Made by a program: the position numbers and the translations under genes
Shown here: positions 20,995 through 31,559 of the stretch, piece by piece
Layout: each line of letters opens with the position of its first letter
How positions within the stretch are numbered: position 1 is the stretch's first letter
Notes under the pieces: generated by a model
Database searches by the model: none
Told to the model about the DNA's origin: nothing
Seen by the model: only the letters and a program-made list of their open reading frames with translations
Assembly (NCBI RefSeq): GCF_964355755.1
Contig: NC_092678.1
Location: 2,627,922 to 2,691,921, forward strand
Direction: 5' to 3'
Source: Antedon mediterranea
Taxonomy: Eukaryota > Echinodermata > Crinoidea > Comatulida > Antedonidae
Length of the DNA stretch: 64,000 nucleotides

Positions 20995-21031
20995 CTAGAT
21001 GGTACGCGAGCGAAGCGAGCGTGCCATCTAG
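20995..21031. repeat. 37-nt near-perfect hairpin
   Basis: The arms CTAGATGG and CCATCTAG enclose ACGCGAGCGAAGCGAGCGT, itself nearly palindromic, with one mismatched pair. It is much more GC-rich than its surroundings. It could be the remnant of a palindromic MITE or a transcript hairpin. Confidence 0.6.
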
Positions 21032-21639
21032 TTAATTAAAATAATATTAATTATTTGCCTATCTACAGACGTACCACCATTTTCAAAACTCTTTCAATAG
21101 GCCTATATTCTAGCAATACTTTCGAATTCCTAAATAACAGTGGACTTTTTTTTTAAACTTCAGATTACGGACGTAGGCAACGTAACACTTGCAAGTGTAT
21201 TTAAAATATAGGCCTAGTCTTTAATTTTATTACAATGAATTTTACTGACCGCCGCATACATTGCATATTTATAATAAGCATTTAGCCTACCATGACTTTC
21301 TTTCAATATCAATCCTTTGTGTACAAATGGATTTAAACCATAAAAAAATAAGACTTCAATTGCAATTCCTGCATATTATTTTACCTTAGGCCTACGTTTG
21401 ACAAGTTTTCTCGGCGCGGTTGAAATCAACATCATCATTCGCGGTACTATACGTACCATTTATTTGTATCAACAAAATATATATAATTATACAGTAATTC
21501 TTTCACAAGAATATTTCTATAAACGTATTTGATACAAAACGGGTATGCAATGAGTCGAAGCTCTTAAACACATTACCATATAATACAGATATCTAATTAG
21601 CAAATAAAACAATAAAAGTACAAATAGAAATAAAAAGTA

Positions 21640-22117
21640 AAAGTAACAAAAGTGAACTCTACATGAGTGTATTTATTTATTAATAGTAGTTGTATTTCCT
21701 TTTTAAATTTTCCGATTTTAGTTTCACACTTTATGTTTTCAGGTAAACGGTTCCAAATATTTGCCCCTCTATAGACAATACTCCTATATTTGTTCTTTTT
21801 AGAGGAATACGGAAATCACTCTTCTTCCGCGTACCATACTCATGTACAGATTCCATTTTTGTAAAAAAAGAGTTAAATGAAACTGGTAAATTGCCCATAC
21901 AGAATTGAAACATAAATACAGCAGTGTACTTCTCATACAAGTCAAAAATATTCAATAGGTTTTTGTTATAGAATAAATTTGCTGATGGATGCTGATAATG
22001 CACTTTACATATAATTCTGATCGCTCGTTTATTAAGTATATGTATTCTATGTAGTTTCGTTGCCCCCGCAACTCCCCAAATAGTTATTGCATATATTAGG
22101 TGAGGTAAAATTACCAA
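21640..22117 (-). mobile_element. Second non-LTR retrotransposon tail
   Basis: A 128-codon minus-strand frame begins ILPHLIYAITIWGVAG, HRIHILNKRAIRII, the usual block after the RT domain, and runs on to a region that in a shifted frame reads IWNRLPENIK and FKKEIQLLL, the typical LINE C-terminus. It is a different element from the one at 19.8 kb. It is 5'-truncated and frameshifted near 21,750. Confidence 0.85.
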
Positions 22118-22344
22118 GTTCTACATTATCAACAAAACATCTGATTGAACAATATATTTAAGTTTGTTCATCACACCAATGACCCTTGCAATTTTCATAG
22201 TCGGCGGGGCTCACGACGTCGAAGAAGACGGTTACTATAATGCTAGTAGAATATCCAATATTATTTCCAAGTATACTGACATTTTATTTAGATTAAAACA
22301 AACACTTGCACCAAACCTTTTATTTTACCGTAACCGTAACCAAT

Positions 22345-22615
22345 GTGAGTGAGTGGCCGAGCGGGTTAAGACAGTGGAACCGTAATTACGTAGCCATAAC
22401 ATCGGCAAGGGTTCGAGGCTCACTTACTCCATGGTTCTGGTGGTAAAACATAAGGACTATAAAAACGTAGGTCCAGTGTACACATCTAGCTCGTGTGCAC
22501 TTTAAAGAACCTAGTACATCTTTCGAGACGAGTAGGGTATTAATCCGGTGTATTAGTACATCACAGCCACTGATCACCAACTGGGCCCGCTGGGAGACCA
22601 GCCTTTGAGGTTACC
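22345..22615 (+). mobile_element. tRNA-derived SINE
   Basis: The head resembles a class II tRNA (Ser/Leu type). It has an acceptor-like GTGAGTG, box A TGGCCGAGCGG at 22,354-22,364, box B GGTTCGAGGC at 22,410-22,419 and a complementary CACTTAC at 22,421. The anticodon arm does not fold well, so it is not a functional tRNA. The body carries a block TGTGCACTTTAAAGAACCTA and TTTCGAGACGAGTAGGG at about 22,492-22,536 that looks like a conserved central domain shared by several invertebrate SINEs; I cannot name the family with certainty. It ends near TATAAATATATATTT. Confidence 0.75.
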
Positions 22616-23277
22616 CAGTATAAATATATATTTCAATTATTTGGGCAGTTGTTATAGGCCTAATCTGAAAATCGTTCATTTAGGCCTAAAACAAAAGAAA
22701 ATAATTAGACTACTCTGTACAAACTGGCTGGCCCATACTGCACCTTTATTTTTTTATTTACAAACCTTTATAACATTCTATGATATTCATAGCAATTTTT
22801 AAATGTTCAATTTCGTTAATAAAAAAAAGTCATATATGGACATGATATCATATCACTACCATATTTAAGCATAACACCACGCTTAAGGAAGCGGATAACA
22901 TTTAGAAATAACATTAAAACAAACAAATTAATGCTAGACATCACACTTGGCCTGTATACAATACTTGAAATGTATTTCGGAAATTGACCAGTTTTAGCTC
23001 GGTATCTATTTTATGCTTTTGTAGCGTTTGGCAGAGAGCCTAACAAAATAGAACTAAAATTTGTATTCTCTTTATCATTGAAACGATCTAAATTATAATA
23101 GGAAAAAGTAGCTAAAGATAGATGTTATATTCTATTTATGGGTTTTGTTGTTATGGTCAACTACACCAGCATTTATTATAAATCTTTATTTTATGAATTT
23201 GAAATGAATTGATACTTGATAAAATCGTCCTAAATCCGTAGGCCTATTGCTTTTAATTTCCCAAAAGTGTACTCTTT
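22616..23277. other. Gene-less AT-rich stretch
   Basis: Nothing beyond AT-rich spacer with scattered AGGCCTA motifs is visible. Confidence 0.5.
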
Positions 23278-24390
23278 AAGCTTGGTTCCCACTAGCGACG
23301 CAACGTAACGCAATCAATGCAACGTAAAGCTTGGTTCCCACTAGAACGTAACGCAAGGACGTAAACGCAACGCAAGCGTTTTAACCAATGACAAGCGAAG
23401 TTATAGACAGTTAGCAATAATCACAAGCGAATAAGCCATCGCTTGTGATTGGTCAATTCACTTGCGTTGCGTTACGTCGTTGTGTTGCGTCGCTAGTGGG
23501 AACCACGCTTATCTGTCTATAACTTCGCTTGTCATTGGTTAAAACGCTTGCGTTTCGTTTACGTCCTTGCGTTACGTTCTAGTGGGAACCAAGCTTTAAT
23601 AATTGTGTTTGTCCCCGCCTGCGTGAAATCAAACCTGCGATGTTTGTAGCGTTATTGCGTCGTCGGTTTCCACTTGTGATTACGCAATACAGCACTTTGC
23701 GTAAATACGTCGCTGCGTTGCGTTCTAGTGGGCACCACGCATTAAGCTTGGTTCCCACTAGAACGTAACGCAAGGACGTAAACGCAACGCAAGCGTTTTA
23801 ACCAATGACAAGCGAAGTTATAGACAGTTAGCAATCACAAGCGAATAAGTCATCGCTTGTGATTGGTCAATTCAATTGCGTTGCGTTACGTCCTTGCGTT
23901 GCGTCGCTAGTGGGAACCACGCTTACGTTACCATACTATACGGACTATGTTCAGAAGGTTCGAAATATCACTGCTCTAACGCTGGTCAATTGAGCTTGCG
24001 ATGTTTGCAGCATTATTGCGTCGTCGGTTCCCACTTGTGATTACGCAATACATCACTTTGCGTCAATACGTCGCTGAATTGACCAATCACAAGCGATGGC
24101 TTATTCGCTTGTGATTGCTAAAGCTTGGTTCCCACTAGAACGTAACGCAAGGACGTAAACGCAACGTAAGCGTGTTGACCAATGACAAGCGAAGTTATAG
24201 ACAGTTAGCAATCACAAGCGAATAAGCCATCGCTTGTGATTGGTCAATTCACTTGCGTTGCGTTACGTCCTTGTGTTGCGTCGCTAGTGGGAACCACGCT
24301 TAACTGTCTATAACTTCGCTTGTCATTGGTTAAAACGCTTGCGTTGCGTTTACGTCCTTGCGTTACGTTCTAGTGTGAACCAAGCTTTAC
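23278..24390. mobile_element. Nested cluster of ~181-bp palindromic MITEs
   Basis: Three complete copies lie at 23,327-23,510, 23,744-23,924 and 24,121-24,301. Partial copies are at 23,278-23,326, 23,511-23,596, 24,073-24,120 and 24,302-24,387, some in inverted orientation. Each is bounded by AAGCTTGGTTCCCACTAG and CTAGTGGGAACCACGCTT. Inside are paired repeats ACGCAAGGACGTAAACGCAA and GCGTTGCGTTACGTCC, and AATCACAAGCGA/TCGCTTGTGATT. CCAAT boxes recur within them. No transposase is present. Another copy is at 58,536-58,716. Confidence 0.88.
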
Positions 24391-24744
24391 AGAGGTACGT
24401 GTGTACACACATGCATCGATAACATGGTACATGGTAGGCTTAGTCTCTTTATTTAGAAAATGTTTCGTTTCGTTTTTCAAGCATGGAGGTATGAAGGTAG
24501 TAGTAGATGGCTTTTGTTTAAATCGACACTTTATAAGAGGCCTAATAATAATAATAATCAATAATAATTAAAACATTATTCTGATGGTGGCCATAAATTG
24601 CAGTTTTCGTAAATTTAATACCGGTAACATCACAGTACATCAAAATACGGGATTACAGAAACATAAAATGGAAAAGCATAGGCTTTGCCATTTAATGGCA
24701 CTGCTGCAATAATCCAAACTTCTAGTGCGTGTGTCTGATGTGTT

Positions 24745-25030
24745 GTGTGCTGCGATTGGCCAGTTCTTGTTGTCCATGTCAGAGTCACAGTAACAAGAAA
24801 GCTGATTGGTTGTACAGTTGTTCTTTTGTGATTGGCCAAAACCACCTGTTCGTGTTGTGTGCGGCGATTGGCCAGTTTTTGTTTCTGATTACTTATGCTG
24901 TAAATCTGATTGGTCAAAATACCACCTCTTCGTGATTTTTGCCGCCAAGTTTTACTTTTTCAATCTTTCCGTCCGCCGCAGCCATTCACGAAAGAACCAA
25001 AAAACTAAAAATTTTATTAAAGAACTAAAA
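24745..25030 (+). promoter_or_regulatory. Promoter region with five CCAAT boxes
   Basis: Five ATTGG motifs (reverse-orientation CCAAT) occur at 24,755, 24,805, 24,831, 24,867 and 24,909, several as GATTGGCCA or GATTGGTCA. They end about 120 bp upstream of the first ATG of the gene below. Such a cluster suggests NF-Y control. The region may also drive transcription to the left, but no gene is visible there. Confidence 0.55.
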
Positions 25031-27855
25031 ATGAACCGAAGACTACAGTTGTGAGTAAAGTTCAAATCTTATCTAATTCAATAGTAAACCTAGGCCCTTC
25101 TGCTGTCTCATACTATATAGCAAATTGTTTGCAACAAATTAAAATGAGCTTGAGGTTAGTTAGCCGAGAGCAGCTAGGGCCTCGTCGCCTCCAGACGTAC
25201 GTAGAAGAAGCAAGCAGATTGGGTGCAGATTAGTTCGGGCCACACTGCACACATTATGGACTAGACATCTTGTTCATAATAATTAGGATAGGCTAGGCCC
25301 TAACCTAGCTAGGCTAACAAGACAAATAAGACAGTTTGGGCCTTTTATAAAAAAGTCTTTGTAATTTTATTTTAGATGCCCATAAAAGGATGATCCCAAC
25401 CGTTACCTGACATGACAAATTAAATTGCTGTAGGCCTATGGTCTATAATAATACGAATGCATCTAGGCCTAGCCTAGGCTGCTTTAATTGATGATACACT
25501 CCTAGAAAATAAGGTTGCAGTGCACATCCTATGAAAACTCACTTTGTATATCAATTAAAAACATTTTTTGGTTAAAAATAAATGCAACACATCACATGAA
25601 AACAACAAATAAACAAATAAAAGTAAATAAATCCTGTAGTGTATGAATTTATTTGTATGTAAATTCAACAAATTATAATTTGTTGTTTTTTTAACAACTT
25701 ATTTTTGGTGTAAAACATCATTTTTTGGGTTAAAATAAATTGTTAAATTCTGCAAACCTAAAAAAAAAACAGACAACTCTTGAAAACCAAATAAAAGTGA
25801 TTAAATCCTGTAGTAATTTTGTGTTGTTTTAACAACCTATTTTGGGGATAAAACATCATTTTTTGGTTTAAAATAATGGTTAACTATGCAAACCTAAACA
25901 AAAAACATCCCATGAAAACCAAATAAAAGTGATTAAATCCTGTAGTGCATGACTTTAATTGTATGTAAATTCAACAAATTATTAATTGATGTTGTTTTAA
26001 GAACCTATTTTTTGAGTAAAACATCATTTTTTGGTTTAAAATAATTGTTAAACATGGCAAACCTAAAACATGTAGACATCCACTGAAAACCAAATAAGTG
26101 ATTACATTGTATAAATTGAATTGTACATAAATTCAACAAATTATAATTTGTTGTTGTTTTAACGCCCTATTTTGGGGGTAAAACATCATTTTTTTGGTTT
26201 AAATAAATTGTTAAATTATACAAACCTAAAAAAACAGACAATAAATCCTGTAGTGTATGAATTTAATTGTATGTACATTCAACAAATTATAATTTGTTGT
26301 TGTTTGAACAACCTATTTCATGATGGTGTCATATCACTACCATACTTGGGCATATATCACTAGTTTGACAAAAATGGTACACAGAGCTTTACACAATTTA
26401 ATTTTGATCGCATATTCCTGGCAAGATCTCTTGAAACATTTCAAATGTTAATGAAAAATGAATGAATGAATTTATTTAAAAAAGATATATATAAATTTTC
26501 ATTGCACAAGTGTTGATATTTTTCAAAATTGATAAGAAAATGTGTTTTTGGAAAGTTTACAGAGTCTGTATCACGCATACACGGATAACAATATTTTTGT
26601 TTCGTTATGACCTTGAACTTTTACCTAAACAAGTTTACCAGGTGTGGATTCATCATCTCCACCCACTTTATTTCACCATTTTTAGTCCCCACCCCGCCCA
26701 CCACATATTTTTGAAAAAATTCTTGCATCATCCACAAAATCACTGGTCAGTCGCATCATTATAGGTTACGCTATAGGGTTTATACCAACAAATAAGGTGA
26801 TTGGAAGTTAAACTTAAGAGGTACATTTATTATTTGTGATTTGCATGAAAAAAATATATTCAATATTTAGGAAAATGTGTTTTTGAAAAATTTACAGAGA
26901 CTGTTTCTCCGACTTTGAATTTGATAGGATATTGATATGTGACACACGTAGAATCTGGACCAATTTCATATAATGGACCATATTGATTAAAGTTTAATTT
27001 GTTTCACTCATTTATTATTATATTTTGTTTCTTTTTAACAGATTGTTAAACGAATCCTTAAACTTTATCCATGAGGGTGTTTACCGTCCCTACGGTAGAG
27101 TTGCCCGGATAGACGAGGAAGTAGTATTTCGACAACGAGAATGTCGACGGTTTCATCCTTATGGCCGAACTGCAAGAGGTTTTAATCGCTCCCCGCTACG
27201 TGTGCCTATACCACCACCACCACAACCACGACCACCACGCAGACGAAGACCACAGCATCATTCACCACCACGACCACGACATCATTCACCACCCAGACCA
27301 CAAACACCACCAGACAGAATACAGTTCAGACGCACGAGACAACAACGACAACGTGAAGAACGTGAACGCCTCATTAGATTACGCAGACTACAACATTCCC
27401 CACCAAGACAACAGCATTCACCGCCACAACATCATTCACTGCCTCAGCGACGAAAATGTCCACGACAATGCACCAATTCACCTTCATCATCACTTACTTG
27501 TTCATCGTCTGAATGTGCGTTTCGCCCACCTCCTAATTTGCCTCCTTACAATGCAGAGATGGAAAGACAGAGGGCAGTAGCGAATTGGCATCAGATGTGC
27601 GTGGCAGGTGGGCATTTTGATATGCTAGGCATCCCAAATCCAAGAGCCGATGATGGTGGGCCTGCGGCTGCGGCAGCGGCCGTGCCTCCTGCTCCGGCTG
27701 TTCCGGTAGTGGTGCCGGATGTGGCTGTAGTGGTGCCTGTGCCGGACGTGGCTCCGGTGCCGGATGTGGCGGCCGTGCCTGCTGTTGCAGCTGGCGTGTA
27801 CAGAACTCGATCGGGAAGAATAAGTCGGCCACCAGTTAGGTATTCACCATATTAG
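25031..27855 (+). CDS. Predicted two-exon gene for a Pro/Arg/His-rich protein of unknown function
   Basis: Coding exon 1 is 25,031-25,050 (MNRRLQ, donor TT|GTGAGT) and exon 2 is 27,042-27,855 (acceptor CTTTTTAACAG). The phases join to 277 codons. Residues 10-35 read NESLNFIHEGVYRPYGRVAR and IDEEVV; the P-Y-G-R motif recurs at 46-49 (FHPYGRTARG). Residues ~55-165 are a Pro/Arg/His/Gln-rich low-complexity stretch. A ~40-residue segment with YNAEMERQRAVANWHQMC follows, then poly-Ala and repeated P-D-V-A (~210-255). The end GVYRTRSGRISRPPVRYSPY resembles the basic tail TRSGR-x(3)-PP-x-RY often found at the end of retroelement polyproteins. Exon 2 is richer in GC than its surroundings. I do not recognise the family. 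The short first exon is the weakest point. Broken relatives lie inverted at 28.8-30.6 kb. Confidence 0.5.
25560..26320. repeat. Intronic ~130-190-bp tandem repeat with a palindrome
   Basis: About five diverged units share AAATCCTGTAGTG, ATTGTATGTAAATTCAAC, a perfect 20-bp palindrome CAACAAATTATAATTTGTTG (25,666; 26,129; about 26,279; degraded at about 25,974), then AAAACATCATTTTTTGGTTT. The array lies inside the intron of the predicted gene. Confidence 0.8.
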
Positions 27856-27859
27856 TAAA

Positions 27860-28800
27860 CTTTTTTTCTTTTTCTTTATTAATATTATTCATTTTTTTAT
27901 GATGCACACCCCAAGTCCCCGTCTACCTGCAAGAAGGTAGATAATTATTAAAGAAAAAAACATTACTGAAATACAGTAATAACAATCCCCACAGATGTTA
28001 TCGGGCCATTTAGGCAATGTTAACTCAGATGTAACTTTTAATTTTTCTTATCATGAATAAATGGAATTAGCTCTTTTCAAACAAATTGCAAAATTAATAG
28101 TTGACCCTATTGAATCTTGTTTGGTTTAACCTAAAAATTGATTACAAAAATGTTTTACATTATATTATCAAGAAATTAGAAAATTAATAAAAACAATTAT
28201 TTTATATGTACAATATAAATAGGAAGGATCCATCTTTCAAACATAGTAATTACTAATCTACAAGGAGTAAAAATGTTTGGTTGTAAGGTTGATGCACAGT
28301 CAATCCAGTTCATTAATCAAAACACAACACTGCATGTCATAAATTTCTTCTTTCCATGACACGACAACATGACGACATGACTATGCTACTGGACTATCCA
28401 CTCTTTTTGGAATATTTTTTTTTACTTGCGACTCTCTACGGCTTAAATATCTAATAGCACTCTTTTCTCCTGCATAAGAAAAAATTGGCTTATTTTATGG
28501 CACCCATTCAAAACCCATTTCTTCTTAAAATTGGATGTACATAAAATATTACATATTACAAACTTCATGTCGCTTACAAGGTTGTGAGCTTGCCTTGTTT
28601 ATCAAAGTATGCCCTTGCATAATCATGACTGTGACATAGTCACGTATTCTTAACTTTTTTTATACGTTTTTAAGCGCAAATTCATGAATTCGCAGTGCAA
28701 GCCAATGATATATAAATTGTTCAGGAGCATCTTAGGCCTAAATGTATTCATATTATTATAGACCATACAGCAATTAAACTTATCGTGTCGAGTAATTTAA
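27860..28800. other. Gene-less AT-rich stretch downstream of the predicted gene
   Basis: No ORF of interest is visible. A short hairpin CTACCTGCAAGAAGGTAG lies at about 27,922-27,939, 65 bp after the stop codon. It may mark the 3' end of the transcript, but no AATAAA sits in a clear position. Confidence 0.4.
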
Positions 28801-30610
28801 GTCCAAAAAGGTTAGCTTATATTATTTTCATTGGGATCATCCTTTTTATAAAGGCATAATCTAAAATAAAATTACAAAGTATTGATTTCTTTTTATAAAA
28901 GGCCCAAACTGTCTACTTTGTGTTGGCCTAGCTTATCATTTAATTAGTCCACAACATGTGCAGTATGGCCCGATCTGCACCCAATCGTCCGTGGAACCAA
29001 ACGAACCAATTATGTCCATAGGGATGAAACTGGCGAAACTCGCATTTCTTCATCTATCTTGGTCTCCGTAAGGAATGGTATTCAACGCCCTTTACAAAAT
29101 TAAAGGCTTCGTTTAGTAATCTTTGGTTACAAAGTATTTTTTTTTTAGGTACGGTAAACTCCCTCATATACGAAATTGTAAGCCTCGTTTAACAATTGTT
29201 TGTTTGTTTTATTAGTTTCTCCACACATTTTAAAATAAAAATTACAAATTTTTACAATCTGTTAAAAACAGAAAAAAATTTTTATAATAAATGAGTGAAA
29301 CAAATTAAACTTTAATCAATACTACTTCCTCATCTATCCGGGCAACTCTACCGTAGGGACGGTAAACTCCCTCGCATAAAAAGTTGTGTGCTTCGTTTAA
29401 CAATCTGTTAAAAACAGAAACAAAATATAATAATAAATGAGTGAAACAAATTAAACTTTAATCAATATGGTCCATTATATGAAATTGGTCCAGATTCTAT
29501 TCTATAACGCGTGTCACATCAATTCTAGGCTTTCTGTTATGTCCTTGTTGTGATTTCGCCTAGAACTAACGGCCGTAAGATGAGCCGTGTATTGTTTCCT
29601 CACTCTTATAGCATTTGCACAAAGTCACATGTGTAAAAATATTGATAATTCAGTAGTTTTCTGCTGTTCCAAATTTTCATTCTTAGTATGTTACTTCTTC
29701 ATATCCAGCTTTAGATGTGTGAACAAAATTTAAAACTGCGGGCTTATTAAATTAATAAAAGTGTTAGATAAGATTTAAACATTATCCTCACGTTTGTAAG
29801 CGACTCATGTTTGCTGTTTTTTTGTTGTTGTTTAATTGATTGTGTTTTTTCTTCGTCTTCTCTGTGCGGATGTGTTCATCTATCCGGACAACTCTACCGT
29901 AAGGAACAGTATTCAACGCCCTTAACGAAATTGAAGGCCTAGTTTTGTAATCTTTGGTTACAAAGTATTAATTTTTTTTATAAAAGCCCTGAATTGTCTT
30001 ACATTGAACAAGATGTCTAGTCCACATCTATCCAGGTATCCATCCTTTGCATCCAGCACACTGAACACTTTAGCTTGACACAAATCTTAACGCCTCGTCT
30101 AGTATCGTCATCGGATAATGTCTGCATTTAATCGCAGCATTGATATCCCTCTAGGCTTAATATTTCCAAAAAGTTTTTGTTAACTTTCTGTTGTGTCCTT
30201 GATGTGATTTCGCCTTGAACTAACGGCCGTAAGGTGAGCCGTGTATTTTTTCCTCACTTTTATCGCGTTTGCACATGTGTAAAAATATTGATAATAATTA
30301 GTGTATAGATCCCCTATTGGTACATCCGGTTTCCCACATTTACTACAAATCTAAACGACTCTTCATCATCGGATAATGTTTGCATTTAATCGCAGCATTG
30401 AAATCTCTAGGATTTTTGTTGCATTAACAGCCGTAAGATGAGGCATGTTTTTCTTTGCTCAATAGTGATCCCATTTGCACAAATCACAAAGTGTAAAAAC
30501 CAGCGACAGTAGGGGCGGTACACACCATTATTTAAAAGCTTCGGCCTGTAATCACAAAGTGTGCAGTTTGGCCTGACAATACACGCTAGTCTGAACCCAA
30601 TTGTTTGGGA
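28800..30610 (-). pseudogene. Inverted cluster of broken relatives of the 25-27.9 kb gene
   Basis: Read on the minus strand, several modules match the predicted gene. 29,530-29,321 repeats the end of its intron, the acceptor and exon-2 start (GVYRPYGRVARIDEEVV). 29,130-29,010 reads RLLNEAFNFV and FHPYGH. 30,000-29,875 reads VPYGRVVRIDE. 30,530-30,500 reads GVYRPYCR. Segments near 29,620-29,530, 30,273-30,187 and 30,480-30,415 resemble the second P-Y-G-R site. 28,990-28,808 matches the intron at 25,213-25,400. All are truncated or carry stops. This is a decayed inverted gene family or element. Confidence 0.7.
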
Positions 30611-30843
30611 CCTCTACAGCCTCAAATTACGCTAGAAACACGTTGCTTCCAGGGGCTTCGCATAGCCTCCTACCCAACCCCCTCGGCAAAAATCCAGGGG
30701 CCACCACTGCTCTACAAGGGTATCATTTCATTTCATAGTAACATTTATTTCCTTCATAATATACAAAATAAATAATTTAATACAAAATTGGGTAATACTT
30801 GTACATAAATATTGTATCTTTCTAAAATTTATACTTATTCTCT

Positions 30844-31555
30844 TTATGGAGAAAGTTTGTCCCTATGTGTCGTAGTTTTATTGGCATTATTATGATCTGA
30901 GTGAATTATAGCATCATCAAAAACAAACTGATTATAACTGACCTCTTTAAAACTGGTATAGGTCACCCCGGGGTTTGATTTATGGTTCACCACCTCACAT
31001 TCCCTATACCACACTGCATCATTGTCACATTCTAGCTTCCAGCACTCTTCTTTTGGGAAGAGGCACTTCACTTTGAAAGAGGTTTTGTGAAAAACTCTAA
31101 CATGCTATTTATTGTCATACAACATTTTCAGCCACTCTCATTGTCTGTATGTGATTTTGCTGCACACTTCAGATGCATAATCAGCACATTTTTTAGAAGT
31201 TTGAGGATCAACTCTAGCATTGGTCTTCTCTCCTCGAACTCTATGATTGCAAGTCCCTCCTCAGCCATCAACTTCTCCATTGCTATGGGATGTTGCAGGA
31301 AAAATCCACTCAACATTCCCATCCATCAAAGTTATTGAATAGAGCGTGAACTTCTGCTTTAAAATTTTGAGCAGTACGTCACTCTGGAATATCTTGTTTT
31401 CAGGGTGACGACTCTTCTCAACTGACTAAAAAAATTTTGTTTAAAAGCATAGTCGGACACAACTGGTTGAATTTTAATGTCATTGCTGCGAATATCCTTA
31501 TAGTGACTCATTACAGTGAATAGGGTACAAGATGATCCCTTGAACCTCATCAGAA
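30844..31555 (-). pseudogene. Decayed unrecognised minus-strand coding region
   Basis: Three adjacent minus-strand open segments (31,550-31,359, 31,322-31,128 and 31,071-30,844) are separated by short frameshifts and stops. Sample motifs are VVSDYAFKQNFFSQLRRVV, EGLAIIEFEERRPMLELI and DNDAVWYRECEVVNHKSN. Their succession on one strand suggests one former protein of roughly 230 residues. I do not recognise it, and no retroelement motif is evident. Confidence 0.3.
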
Positions 31556-31559
31556 ATTT

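Noticed and set aside
22345-22428. Functional tRNA gene
   Set aside because: Box A and box B are present but the anticodon arm does not fold, and the sequence continues into a SINE body.
24630-24935. Two overlapping frames on opposite strands in the CCAAT-rich region
   Set aside because: Both lie on promoter-like repeats and show no motif.
25051-25233. 60-codon frame just after exon 1 of the predicted gene
   Set aside because: It starts inside the splice donor and has no support. Only the tail region recurs in the inverted cluster, where it looks intronic.
27161-27580. Histidine-rich 139-codon frame overlapping exon 2 of the predicted gene
   Set aside because: It is an alternative reading of the CCACCA-type codons. 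The longer frame joins exon 1 in phase and has the recurring P-Y-G-R motifs.
27533-27832. 99-codon minus-strand frame opposite exon 2
   Set aside because: Antisense shadow of the GC-rich Ala/Val/Pro repeat.
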